A stretch of 64,000 bases of DNA from assembly GCF_014654785.1 (NCBI RefSeq), contig NZ_BNBD01000006.1, forward strand, positions 310,001 to 374,000. The letters run 5' to 3'. A program made the position numbers and the translations under genes. The first letter of the stretch is position 1. The number at the start of each line of letters is the position of its first letter. The notes beneath the pieces were generated by a model. That model made no database searches, was not told the DNA's origin, and worked only from the letters and a program-made list of their open reading frames with translations. Source of the DNA: Streptomyces mashuensis. Lineage in GTDB: Bacteria > Actinomycetota > Actinomycetes > Streptomycetales > Streptomycetaceae. Below, one piece after another: positions 25,654-33,993 of the stretch.

Positions 25654-28600
25654 GTGTCGCCACAGTCCCCCAACACCTCGAGCGTCTCGACCGACCAAGC
25701 AGGGCAGGGCAAGAGCCCTGCCGATGTGTTCGGTCCCAATGAGTGGCTCGTCGACGAGATCTACCAGCAGTACCTCCAGGACCCGAACTCGGTCGACCGA
25801 GCCTGGTGGGACTTCTTCGCCGACTACAAGCCGGGCGCGCCGGCCACGCCGCCGGCGGTGACCGAGGGCACGACGCCCGCGGCCCCCGCCCCGGCCGCCG
25901 CCGCCCCGGCCGCGCAGCCGGCCGCCGCGGCCCCCGCCGCGCCGAAGGCCGCCCCGGCCGCGCCCCAGGCGCCGGCCGCTCCGGCTCCCGCCGCCGTGAA
26001 GACCGCGACGCCGACGCCCCGCCCGGCCGCGAAGCCCGCCAAGGCCGCCGAGCCGGCCGCCGCGCCGGAGGCCCCGGAGTACGTGACGCTGCGCGGCCCG
26101 TCCGCCGCCGTCGCCAAGAACATGAACGCCTCGCTGGAGGTGCCGACGGCCACGTCCGTCCGCGCCGTGCCGGTGAAGCTGCTGTTCGACCAGCGCATCG
26201 TCATCAACAATCACCTCAAGCGCGCCCGGGGCGGGAAGGTCTCCTTCACGCACCTCATCGGCTACGCCATGGTCCAGGCCATGAAGCTGATGCCCTCGAT
26301 GAACTGGTCGTTCACCGAGAAGGACGGCAAGCCCACCCTGGTCAAGCCGCCGCACGTCAACCTGGGCCTGGCCATCGACCTGGTCAAGCCCAACGGCGAG
26401 CGCCAGCTGGTGGTCGCGGCCATCAAGAAGGCCGAGACCCTCAACTTCTTCGAGTTCTGGCAGGCGTACGAGGACATCGTCCGCCGCGCCCGGAACAACA
26501 AGCTGACGATGGACGACTTCACCGGGGTGACGTGCTCGCTCACCAACCCCGGCGGCATCGGCACCGTCCACTCCGTGCCGCGCCTCATGGGCGGCCAGAG
26601 CGTGATCATCGGTGTCGGCGCCATGGAGTACCCCGCCGAGTTCCAGGGCACCTCGCAGGACGCCCTGAACAAGATGGGCATCTCCAAGGTCATGACCCTG
26701 ACGTCGACCTACGACCACCGGGTCATCCAGGGCGCCGCCTCCGGCGAGTTCCTGCGCATCATGCACCAGCTGCTGCTGGGCGAGAACGGCTTCTACGACG
26801 ACATCTTCGAGGCGCTGCGCATCCCCTACGAGCCGGTCCGCTGGCTCAAGGACATCGACGCCTCGCACGACGACGACGTCACCAAGGCCGCCCGCGTCTT
26901 CGAGCTGATCCACTCCTACCGGGTCCGCGGCCACGTCATGGCCGACACCGACCCGCTGGAGTACCGCCAGCGCAAGCACCCCGACCTCGACATCACCGAG
27001 CACGGCCTCACCCTGTGGGACCTGGAGCGCGAGTTCGCGGTCGGCGGCTTCGCCGGCAAGTCGATGATGAAGCTGCGCGACATCCTCGGCGTGCTGCGCG
27101 ACTCGTACTGCCGCACCACCGGCATCGAGTTCATGCACATCCAGGACCCCAAGCAGCGCAAGTGGATCCAGGACCGCGTCGAGCGCCCGCACTCCAAGCC
27201 GGAGCGCGAGGAGCAGCTGCGCATCCTGCGCCGCCTGAACGCCGCCGAGGCGTTCGAGACCTTCCTGCAGACGAAGTACGTCGGCCAGAAGCGGTTCTCC
27301 CTGGAGGGCGGCGAGTCCGTCATCCCGCTGCTGGACGCGGTGCTGGACGCGGCCGCCGAGGCCCGCCTCGACGAGGCCGTCATCGGCATGGCCCACCGTG
27401 GCCGCCTCAACGTCCTCGCCAACATCGTCGGCAAGTCGTACGCGCAGATCTTCCGCGAGTTCGAGGGCAACCTCGACCCGAAGTCGATGCACGGCTCCGG
27501 CGACGTGAAGTACCACCTGGGCGCCGAGGGCACCTTCACCGGCCTGGACGGCGAGCAGATCAAGGTCTCGCTGGCCGCCAACCCCTCGCACCTGGAGACC
27601 GTCGACCCGGTCGTCGAGGGCATCTCCCGCGCCAAGCAGGACATCATCGGCAAGGCCGGCACGGACTTCACCGTCCTGCCGATCCAGCTGCACGGCGACG
27701 CGGCCTTCGCCGGCCAGGGCGTGGTGGCGGAGACGCTCAACATGTCGCAGCTGCGCGGCTACCGCACCGGCGGCACCGTGCACATCGTCATCAACAACCA
27801 GGTCGGCTTCACCGCGCCGCCGGAGTCCTCGCGCTCGTCGATGTACTGCACCGACGTCGCCCGGATGATCGAGGCGCCGATCTTCCACGTGAACGGTGAC
27901 GACCCGGAGGCCGTGGTCCGCGTCGCGCGACTGGCCTTCGAGTTCCGCCAGGCGTTCAACAAGGACGTCGTCATCGACCTGATCTGCTACCGCCGCCGGG
28001 GCCACAACGAGGCCGACAACCCCTCGTTCACCCAGCCGCTGATGTACGACCTGATCGACAAGAAGCGCTCGGTGCGCAAGCTGTACACCGAGTCGCTGAT
28101 CGGCCGGGGCGACATCACGCTGGAGGAGGCCGAGCAGGCGCTGCAGGACTACCAGGGCCAGCTGGAGAAGGTCTTCACCGAGGTCCGCGAGGCCACCACC
28201 GGCGCGCCCGACGTGGCGCCGGCCCCGGCCCCGCAGGACGGCTTCCCCGTCGCGGTGGACACCGCGATCAGCCAGGAGGTCGTCAAGCGCATCGCCGAGT
28301 CGCAGGTCAACCTGCCGGAGAACGTCACGGTGCACCCGCGCCTGCTGCCGCAGCTCCAGCGCCGCGCGGCCAGCGTCGAGGACGGCACCATCGACTGGGC
28401 CATGGGCGAGACCCTCGCCTTCGGCTCGCTGCTGATGGAGGGCACCCCGGTCCGCCTCGCGGGCCAGGACTCCCGCCGCGGCACCTTCGGCCAGCGCCAC
28501 GCGGTCCTCGTGGACCGCGAGACCGGCGAGGACTACACGCCGCTGCTGTACCTGTCCGAGGACCAGGCACGCTTCAACGTCTACGACTCGCTGCTCAGCG

Positions 28601-29439
28601 AGTACGCGGCGATGGGCTTCGAGTACGGCTACTCGCTGGCCCGCCCGGACGCCCTGGTGCTGTGGGAGGCGCAGTTCGGCGACTTCGCCAACGGCGCGCA
28701 GAACGTCATCGACGAGTTCATCTCGTCCTCCGAGCAGAAGTGGGGCCAGACGTCCGGCGTCGTCCTGCTCCTGCCGCACGGCTACGAGGGCCAGGGCCCG
28801 GACCACTCCTCGGCCCGCATCGAGCGGTACCTCCAGCTGTGCGCGCAGAACAACATGACGGTCGCCATGCCGACGCTGCCGTCGAACTACTTCCACCTCC
28901 TGCGCTGGCAGGTGCACAACCCGCACCACAAGCCGCTCATCGTCTTCACCCCGAAGTCGATGCTGCGCCTGAAGGCCGCGGCGTCGAAGGCGGAGGAGTT
29001 CACGACCGGCCGGTTCCGCCCGGTCATCGGTGACGACACCGTCGACCCGGCCGCCGTCCGCAAGGTCGTCTTCTGCTCCGGCAAGGTCTACTACGACCTG
29101 GAGGCCGAGCGGGCCAAGCGCGGCGCGAACGACACCGCCATCCTCCGCCTCGAGCGCCTCTACCCGCTGCCGGGTGCGGAGCTCCAGGCCGAGATCGCCA
29201 AGTTCCCCAACGCCGAGAAGTACATCTGGGCGCAGGAGGAGCCGGCGAACCAGGGTGCGTGGCCGTTCATCGCGCTGAACCTGATCGACCACCTGGACCT
29301 GGCGGTCGGCGCCGACCTGCCGGCCCGGGAGCGGCTGCGCCGGGTGTCCCGGCCGCACTCGTCGTCCCCGGCGGTCGGCTCGGCCAAGCGCCACCAGCTG
29401 GAGCAGCAGGCCCTGGTCGCCGAGGTCTTCGACGTCTGA
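25654..29439 (+). CDS. kgd: Multifunctional 2-oxoglutarate dehydrogenase E1/E2-type protein (2-oxoglutarate decarboxylase, Kgd)
   Basis: A 1261-aa protein from GTG 25654 (VSPQSPNTSS). The N-terminal E1o segment NEWLVDEIYQQYLQDPNSVDRAWWDFF is followed by an Ala/Pro-rich linker (about residues 60-145), an E2-like acyltransferase domain with STYDHRVIQGAASGEF, and the ThDP-dependent E1 core with IGMAHRGRLNVLANIVGKSY, LHGDAAFAGQGVVAETLN and NNQVGFT. This fused architecture is typical of actinobacterial OdhA/Kgd, which works with a separate lipoylated E2 and E3 and is controlled by FHA protein GarA/OdhI. It runs the TCA step from 2-oxoglutarate to succinyl-CoA. A perfect terminator follows 25 bp downstream. 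Confidence 0.95.
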   Translation: MSPQSPNTSSVSTDQAGQGKSPADVFGPNEWLVDEIYQQYLQDPNSVDRAWWDFFADYKPGAPATPPAVTEGTTPAAPAPAAAAPAAQPAAAAPAAPKAAPAAPQAPAAPAPAAVKTATPTPRPAAKPAKAAEPAAAPEAPEYVTLRGPSAAVAKNMNASLEVPTATSVRAVPVKLLFDQRIVINNHLKRARGGKVSFTHLIGYAMVQAMKLMPSMNWSFTEKDGKPTLVKPPHVNLGLAIDLVKPNGERQLVVAAIKKAETLNFFEFWQAYEDIVRRARNNKLTMDDFTGVTCSLTNPGGIGTVHSVPRLMGGQSVIIGVGAMEYPAEFQGTSQDALNKMGISKVMTLTSTYDHRVIQGAASGEFLRIMHQLLLGENGFYDDIFEALRIPYEPVRWLKDIDASHDDDVTKAARVFELIHSYRVRGHVMADTDPLEYRQRKHPDLDITEHGLTLWDLEREFAVGGFAGKSMMKLRDILGVLRDSYCRTTGIEFMHIQDPKQRKWIQDRVERPHSKPEREEQLRILRRLNAAEAFETFLQTKYVGQKRFSLEGGESVIPLLDAVLDAAAEARLDEAVIGMAHRGRLNVLANIVGKSYAQIFREFEGNLDPKSMHGSGDVKYHLGAEGTFTGLDGEQIKVSLAANPSHLETVDPVVEGISRAKQDIIGKAGTDFTVLPIQLHGDAAFAGQGVVAETLNMSQLRGYRTGGTVHIVINNQVGFTAPPESSRSSMYCTDVARMIEAPIFHVNGDDPEAVVRVARLAFEFRQAFNKDVVIDLICYRRRGHNEADNPSFTQPLMYDLIDKKRSVRKLYTESLIGRGDITLEEAEQALQDYQGQLEKVFTEVREATTGAPDVAPAPAPQDGFPVAVDTAISQEVVKRIAESQVNLPENVTVHPRLLPQLQRRAASVEDGTIDWAMGETLAFGSLLMEGTPVRLAGQDSRRGTFGQRHAVLVDRETGEDYTPLLYLSEDQARFNVYDSLLSEYAAMGFEYGYSLARPDALVLWEAQFGDFANGAQNVIDEFISSSEQKWGQTSGVVLLLPHGYEGQGPDHSSARIERYLQLCAQNNMTVAMPTLPSNYFHLLRWQVHNPHHKPLIVFTPKSMLRLKAAASKAEEFTTGRFRPVIGDDTVDPAAVRKVVFCSGKVYYDLEAERAKRGANDTAILRLERLYPLPGAELQAEIAKFPNAEKYIWAQEEPANQGAWPFIALNLIDHLDLAVGADLPARERLRRVSRPHSSSPAVGSAKRHQLEQQALVAEVFDV

Positions 29440-29464
29440 GACGTCCGGCCGAAGCCGTAAGAGT

Positions 29465-29500
29465 GCCGGGCCCCCATCGCGACAGCGGTGGGGGCCCGGC
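29465..29500 (+). terminator. Terminator after kgd
   Basis: GCCGGGCCCCCA (29465-29476) and TGGGGGCCCGGC (29489-29500) form a perfect 12-bp stem with a 12-nt loop. It lies only 20 bp before the start of the next small gene, so partial read-through could supply that gene. Confidence 0.75.
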
Positions 29501-29519
29501 CCCGTAAGAGGAGAGCACG

Positions 29520-29696
29520 TTGTACTTCACCGACCGCGGCATCGAGGAACTGGAGAACCGGCGCGGCGAGGAGGAGGTCACCCTCGGCTGGGTGGCCGAG
29601 CGCCTGCGCGAGTTCGTCGACCTCAACCCGGACTTCGAGGTCCCGGTGGAACGCCTGGCCACGTGGCTGGCGCGTCTGGACGACGAGGACGAGTGA
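29520..29696 (+). CDS. DUF6104-type small protein
   Basis: A 58-aa protein starting at TTG 29520, preceded by AAGAGGAGAGCACG, and ending at TGA 29694-29696. The sequence begins LYFTDRGIEELENRRGEEEV and ends VERLATWLARLDDEDE. It matches the small acidic DUF6104 proteins that sit directly downstream of kgd in many Streptomyces genomes. It is mostly helical, cytoplasmic and of unknown function. The conserved position suggests a link with 2-oxoglutarate dehydrogenase, but that is inference. Confidence 0.8.
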   Translation: MYFTDRGIEELENRRGEEEVTLGWVAERLREFVDLNPDFEVPVERLATWLARLDDEDE

Positions 29697-29701
29697 ACGG
29701 G

Positions 29702-29757
29702 TGAACGCGAAACGCCGGACGGGCTGCCATGGCAGCCCGTCCGGCGTTTCGCGTTCA
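29702..29757. terminator. 56-bp perfect palindrome (bidirectional terminator)
   Basis: The two 28-bp halves around the central CCATGG are exact reverse complements; the arms include CGCCGGACGGGCTGCC and its complement. It lies between the convergent DUF6104 gene (ends 29696) and the gene ending at 29770. It shares the 16-mer AGCCCGTCCGGCGTTT (29734-29749) with another intergenic repeat at 32523-32538. Confidence 0.85.
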
Positions 29758-29769
29758 GGGGGCTGGGGT

Positions 29770-30546
29770 CTATTCCCCCCTCGCCCGCCACCGGTCGTAC
29801 GCCAGCGTGAGCACCCCGTCGGCGACGAGCACGGCACCCGCGACGGCGAGCCCCCGGCGAGCGCGGCGGCGGCCGGCCAGCAACAGCCCCGCACCGACCG
29901 CGATCTCCGCCGCACTCAGCGCCCGCGCCCGCGGCCCCGCGCAGACCGCCTCGCGCCACCCCGGCCACTCCACGGCCCGTACTCCCGGGGCCGTGCCCAC
30001 GGCCGTGCGCAGTGCCGCGGTGCTGGTGCCGGGCGCCAGGCCGGGCGGGAGGTGCAGGCCGGCCCGGGCCAGGACGGCGATCAGGCCGCGGATACGGGCC
30101 GCGGCGTCCGCGTCGGGGTCGGCCTCCGCGAGCCGGTCGAACGCGGCCGCGTCCAGCACCGGGTCCAGGCCCAGCCTCGATCGCAGCGCGGCGAGCGCCG
30201 TCTCCTCGCCGCGCGGGGTGCCGTCCGCCAGCCAGGTGTAGCCGGCGGTGCGGCGGAAACCGGAGGCCACGACGAAGCCCGCGCCGCGGTCGTCCCACCA
30301 CAGCCCGACGGCCGGCCACGGTTCGGCCGTGGTCAGGGCGTGCGCCCATTCGGCCGTGACGGCGGCCGGGGAGGTGCCTTCCGCCTGCCAGGACTCCTCG
30401 CCGGGGACCAGGACGCTCCAGCCCTCGCCGGCCGGGGCGAGGAGCAGCGGCTCGCGCAGGAGCTGGGCGGACGGGCGGACCCTGCCGGGCTCGGCCCGGC
30501 AGAGCAGCAGGGCCCCGGCGGGCCGGCTGTGATCAGTTGCGGACAT
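29770..30546 (-). CDS. Conserved hypothetical protein with C-terminal membrane segment
   Basis: A 258-aa protein from ATG 30546. The minus-strand TAGCGT lies six bases before the ATG and there is no Shine-Dalgarno sequence, which suggests leaderless translation. The N-terminal two thirds is soluble, with WSVLVPGEESW, WWDDRGAGFVVASGFRRTAGYTWLADG and an Ala/Asp-rich helical region. The C-terminus has ALSAAEIAVGAGLLLAGRRRARRGLAVAGAVLVADGVLTLAYDRW, which would span the membrane twice. I do not recognise the family. It is divergent from the DUF4097/PadR operon and may share its regulated promoter region. Confidence 0.65.
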   Translation of the reverse strand: MSATDHSRPAGALLLCRAEPGRVRPSAQLLREPLLLAPAGEGWSVLVPGEESWQAEGTSPAAVTAEWAHALTTAEPWPAVGLWWDDRGAGFVVASGFRRTAGYTWLADGTPRGEETALAALRSRLGLDPVLDAAAFDRLAEADPDADAAARIRGLIAVLARAGLHLPPGLAPGTSTAALRTAVGTAPGVRAVEWPGWREAVCAGPRARALSAAEIAVGAGLLLAGRRRARRGLAVAGAVLVADGVLTLAYDRWRARGE

Positions 30547-30575
30547 GCGTCAACGCTAAGCCACGCGGTTGCCCC

Positions 30576-30635
30576 TTGACTTCGCGGGACCGCGATATAT
30601 CGTGTTTCTCAGAGACGCGATATCGGTCGCGATAT
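30576..30635 (+). promoter_or_regulatory. Promoter with CGCGATAT operator repeats for the DUF4097-padR operon
   Basis: TTGACT (30576-30581), a 16-bp spacer and TATCGT (30598-30603) form a plausible promoter. CGCGATAT occurs three times, at 30591, 30616 and 30628, and two copies are parts of perfect palindromes, CGATATATCG (30593-30602) and CGATATCG (30618-30625). The first palindrome overlaps the -10 hexamer. PadR proteins commonly bind ATAT-containing dyads, so autoregulation by the PadR gene of this operon is likely. Confidence 0.6.
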
Positions 30636-30672
30636 GTTGCGTCGTGTCGTCAGTGCCGCCAGGAGGCCCAGG

Positions 30673-31503
30673 ATGCCGGACCAGTCACCGTGGTCGCTCG
30701 CAGAACCAGCCAAGCTCACCTTCGACGGACCGGTCACGGCCCTCAAGGCACGCATCATCGGCGGCGCGCTGAACGTCGTCGCGTCGGACTCGGGCCCCGC
30801 CCGGCTGGAGCTGACCGAGATCAAGGGCGCCCCTCTCGTCGTCAAGCTGGAGGACGGCCTGCTGACCGTCGGCTACCCGGACCTGCCGGGCAGCTTCCTC
30901 AAGTGGCTCGACCGCAAGAGCTGGAAGCGCAGCGCCACCGTCACGCTCACCGTGCCGACGGCGACCCGCACGGACGCCGGCGTCGTCACGGCGGACGCGG
31001 TGGTGTCGGGGATCTCCGGCGCCACCGACGTGCACTCGGTCTCCGGTGACGTCACGCTCGTCGGCGTCACGGGCCCGGTCGACGCCGAGACGGTGTCGGG
31101 GCGGCTGGAGGCGCAGTCCCTCGGCGGCGACCTCCGGTTCAAGTCGGTCTCCGGCGAGCTGACGCTCGTCGAGCACCGCAGCGGCACGGTCAAGGCCGAG
31201 TCGGTCGGCGGCGACATGACGGTCGACCTGGCCGCCGGCCGCCACCCCGAGCTGGCGCTGACCAGCGTCTCCGGCCAGATCGCCATCCGGCTGCCGCAGC
31301 AGGTCGACGCCGAGGTGAACGCCAACACCACCAGCGGCGACGTCTCCTGCGCCTTCGACGACCTGCGGGTCGAGGGCCAGTGGGGCGCCAAGACCATCAC
31401 CGGCAGGCTCGGCGAGGGCGGCGGCCGGCTGCGGGTCACCACCGTCTCGGGCGCGGTCGCACTGCTGCGCCGCCCCCAGGAGCACGAGGGAAAGGTCCTC
31501 TGA
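30673..31503 (+). CDS. DUF4097-family beta-helix-like protein
   Basis: A 276-aa protein from ATG 30673 with AGGAGG six bases upstream. After a short N-terminus (MPDQSPWSLAEPAKLTFDG) it consists of regular repeated strands of the DUF4097 type: GATDVHSVSGDVTLVGVTGPVDAETVSGRLE, DLRFKSVSGELTLVEHR, ALTSVSGQIAIRL, NTTSGDVSCAFDDLRV, VTTVSGAVALL. The recurring S-V-S-G-x-(V/I/L) unit suggests a right-handed beta-solenoid. No signal peptide or membrane helix is visible, so it is cytoplasmic. Such proteins are often paired with PadR or PspC-like genes in envelope-stress operons. Its stop overlaps the PadR start by one base (TGATG). Confidence 0.83.
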   Translation: MPDQSPWSLAEPAKLTFDGPVTALKARIIGGALNVVASDSGPARLELTEIKGAPLVVKLEDGLLTVGYPDLPGSFLKWLDRKSWKRSATVTLTVPTATRTDAGVVTADAVVSGISGATDVHSVSGDVTLVGVTGPVDAETVSGRLEAQSLGGDLRFKSVSGELTLVEHRSGTVKAESVGGDMTVDLAAGRHPELALTSVSGQIAIRLPQQVDAEVNANTTSGDVSCAFDDLRVEGQWGAKTITGRLGEGGGRLRVTTVSGAVALLRRPQEHEGKVL

Positions 31504-32411
31504 TGGCCCCCGTCTTCGCCCACGGCCGGCTGCGGCTGTACCTGCTCGGTCTCCTCGACGAGGCCCCCCGCCACGGCTACGAGGTCATCCGCCTCCTGGA
31601 GGAGCGGTTCCAGGGCCTCTACGCGCCCTCGGCCGGCACGGTGTACCCGCGCCTGGCCAAACTGGAGGCCGAGGGCCTGGTCACCCACACCACGGAGGGC
31701 GGCCGCAAGGTGTACTCCCTCACGGCCGCGGGCCGCGACGAGCTCGACGGCCGGCGCGGCGAGCTGGCCGAGCTGGAGCTCGAGATCCGCGAGTCGGTCG
31801 CGGCCCTGGCCGCGGACATCCGCGAGGACGTCCGCGGCGCGGCGGGTGACCTGCGGCGCGAGATGCGGGAGGCGGCGCGCAACGCCCGTACGCAGGTCTC
31901 GCCGGACCCGTTCGCCGGGGCGAAGGAGGAGCTGCGCCGGGCCAAGGAGGAATGGAAGGAGCAGGTCCGCCGGGCCAAGGAGGAGAACCGCCGCGCCCGC
32001 CAGGACGCGCAGACGGCCCGCCGCCAGGCCCGGCAGATGCAGGAGCACGCCCGCGAGGAGGTGCTGCGCATCAAGGACCGCGTGCAGGAACAGGTACGCG
32101 AGCACACGCGGCACGGCGACTGGCCGGCCGGCCTGGTCGAGGGCGTCAACGCCCTCGCCAGGGAACTCGGCACGCTGGCCGGAACGGGCCCGCGTGAGTC
32201 GGCGCCTCCGCCGCGGCCGGAGTGGGCGACGGCGGACGACACGCTGTCCAAGGACCCGGCGCGGGACCTTGACCGGCTGCTGGACCGGTTCCGCGACGAG
32301 GTGCGGGATGCTGCGCGGGACCATGGAATCACTGCCGGTCAGCTGGCACTTTTGCGGCGCGACTTGGCGGAGGCGGCAGCACGAGCGGGTGCGGTGCTGC
32401 GGGGGGAGTAG
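31503..32411 (+). CDS. PadR-family transcriptional regulator with long coiled-coil extension
   Basis: A 302-aa protein from ATG 31503. The N-terminal 90 residues are a PadR winged helix: GRLRLYLLGLLDEAPRHGYEVIRLLEERFQGLYAPSAGTVYPRLAKLEAEGLVTHTTEGGRKVYSLTAAG. The next ~120 residues form a strongly charged coiled-coil (ELRRAKEEWKEQVRRAKEENRRARQDAQTARRQ in heptads), longer than the usual PadR dimerisation helix. The C-terminal ~60 residues form another helical segment. It is the second gene of an operon with a DUF4097 protein and probably binds the CGCGATAT repeats in front of the operon. Confidence 0.86.
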   Translation: MAPVFAHGRLRLYLLGLLDEAPRHGYEVIRLLEERFQGLYAPSAGTVYPRLAKLEAEGLVTHTTEGGRKVYSLTAAGRDELDGRRGELAELELEIRESVAALAADIREDVRGAAGDLRREMREAARNARTQVSPDPFAGAKEELRRAKEEWKEQVRRAKEENRRARQDAQTARRQARQMQEHAREEVLRIKDRVQEQVREHTRHGDWPAGLVEGVNALARELGTLAGTGPRESAPPPRPEWATADDTLSKDPARDLDRLLDRFRDEVRDAARDHGITAGQLALLRRDLAEAAARAGAVLRGE

Positions 32412-32426
32412 GGCCCTCGGTAACCG

Positions 32427-32542
32427 GGGCTCCGCCCCGGACCCCGCGCCTCAAACTCCCCCAGCTACCGCTGGGAGGTGCCCCCAGCGGGGCTGGTTTT
32501 GGCTGAGGCCTCAGCCAACTCAAGCCCGTCCGGCGTTTGAGG
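32427..32542. repeat. Composite Streptomyces intergenic palindromic repeat
   Basis: This convergent intergenic stretch holds several nested dyads: CGGGGCTCCGCCCCG, outer CCTCAAAC (32449-32456) with GTTTGAGG (32535-32542), an internal CCCCCAGC...GCTGGGAGG block, and the perfect 16-mer GGCTGAGGCCTCAGCC (32501-32516). The sequence near the right arm, AGCCCGTCCGGCGTTT, also occurs in the palindrome at 29702-29757. This is the type of dispersed intergenic element that follows many Streptomyces genes and probably acts as a terminator for both flanking genes. Confidence 0.7.
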
Positions 32543-32567
32543 ACACCGCCGCGGTAGCGGGGCACCC

Positions 32568-33986
32568 TCACCCCTCCTCCGCCACCACCGTCACCGCACC
32601 CCGACCCCCCACGGCCCACACCCGCACCGTTCCCGCCTCCCCCGCCGGAACGGTCCGCGTATCCGCCCGCCCCGGCCCGGAAACCCTCACCCGCCACCCC
32701 CCACTCCGCGGCGGAAGGGAAAGCTCACTCTCGCCGCCCCCGCGGCGCGGAATGTACGACAGGCGGTACCTGCGGGCGCCCGCCTCATACGTTTCGCTCC
32801 GTACCACCCCCGCCACCGCCACAGCGTAAGCGCGGGCCGTGCGCTCCTTGTTGGGGGCGAAGCGGCCGTCGGCCGTGAGCGCGCAGTAGCCGCCCCCGTA
32901 GCACCACTCCCATCCCGCCCACCCGGAGGCGTAGCGGCCGATGGACGCGATGGCGTCCTCGTAGAAGCGCGGCATGTTCGGCTGGGCGCTGTTCATCGGG
33001 CCCCACTCGCCGACCACCACCGGTACCCGCTGTTCGCGCGGATACCGCACCACGGCCGCCTCGTAGTTCTCCAGCCAGCCGGACGACGGGTCGTAGTCCC
33101 CACCGAGCTCCATCGCCGCGTTGTAGAAGTGCGGCGCGTAGACGACCTTGGGGTCGTCCACGCGGCCGAGGCCGGTGGGTTTGCCTTCGCCCGCCGCGGG
33201 GGTGGGTTCGACGAACAGCCAGTGCCGGGTGTCGACCCGCCGGATCGCTTCCGCGAGCCGCCGGTACATCGGGGTGATCTGTGTGGCCTCGATGCGGCGT
33301 GCCGCGGTGAACATGTCCTCGCCGGGCCGCATCCGGCCCATCGGCTCGTTGATGAGGTCGTAGCCGAACACGGCGGGGTGCCGGGCGAAGCGCCCGGCGA
33401 GCACTTCCCACATGCGGGTCTGGGCCCGCCGCAGGTCCGCGTCCTCGTAGAGGTGCTCGAACGCGGCCTGCACCGCGGGTTCGAAGTATTCGGCGAACCA
33501 GTCGTCGGGGTGCGGCCGGTACGGCAGGCCGTCGGTGCGTGTCGCCCACGCGGGGATGCCGCGGTGGCCGTTGAACGCCGGCCCGTAGACGTCCTGGTGG
33601 GCGTCGATCACGACCCGGACCCGGTACCGCGCCGCCCAGTCCAGCACCCGTTCGATGCGGCGGAGGTACGGCTCGCTGTACCGGCCGGGGTCCGGTTCCA
33701 GGTCGTCCCAGAACACCGCCAGCCGGGCGAAGCGGAAGCCGTGCCGGGCGAGGTCGCGCACGGACCGTTCGGTGATGCTCTCCAGGGCGCGGTCGCCGCG
33801 GTGTTCCTTGTCGGCGAGGTTCCAGCCCCGCAGGGTGAGCACCCGCCCCTGCTCGTCGGTGAGGGGCGGGATGCCGTCGGCGGCCGCGGCCGCGGCCGTT
33901 CCGGGTGTGGCCGGAGTGGTCAGAGCGGCCAGAGTGAGGGCTGCGGCCAGCGCGAGCCCCGCCGTGCGTCTGTTCGGCTTCGGCAT
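32568..33986 (-). CDS. Secreted glycoside hydrolase family 5 (cellulase/endoglycoceramidase-like)
   Basis: A 472-aa protein with a signal peptide (RRTAGLALAAALTLAALTTPATPGTAAA). The catalytic (beta/alpha)8 domain shows VLTLRGWNL at its start, FARLAVFWDDLEP, VRVVIDAHQDVYG, GYDLINEPMG with the acid/base Glu, YAPHFYN and VVVGEWGP with the nucleophile Glu. These are GH5 signatures; the DAHQDVYG and NEPMG context is closest to the endoglycoceramidase-like branch, whose substrates are glycolipids or other beta-glycosides. A beta-rich C-terminal domain of about 90 residues follows (RRYRLSYIPRRGG to VTVVAEEG). The exact substrate cannot be read from sequence. It is expressed away from the PadR gene and towards the composite repeat. 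Confidence 0.87.
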   Translation of the reverse strand: MPKPNRRTAGLALAAALTLAALTTPATPGTAAAAAADGIPPLTDEQGRVLTLRGWNLADKEHRGDRALESITERSVRDLARHGFRFARLAVFWDDLEPDPGRYSEPYLRRIERVLDWAARYRVRVVIDAHQDVYGPAFNGHRGIPAWATRTDGLPYRPHPDDWFAEYFEPAVQAAFEHLYEDADLRRAQTRMWEVLAGRFARHPAVFGYDLINEPMGRMRPGEDMFTAARRIEATQITPMYRRLAEAIRRVDTRHWLFVEPTPAAGEGKPTGLGRVDDPKVVYAPHFYNAAMELGGDYDPSSGWLENYEAAVVRYPREQRVPVVVGEWGPMNSAQPNMPRFYEDAIASIGRYASGWAGWEWCYGGGYCALTADGRFAPNKERTARAYAVAVAGVVRSETYEAGARRYRLSYIPRRGGGESELSLPPRSGGWRVRVSGPGRADTRTVPAGEAGTVRVWAVGGRGAVTVVAEEG

Positions 33987-33993
33987 CCGCCGT

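Noticed and set aside
25579..29394. A 1271-codon frame antisense to kgd
   Set aside because: Val/Leu/Gly/Arg-rich shadow of a highly expressed GC-rich gene; kgd itself is unambiguous.
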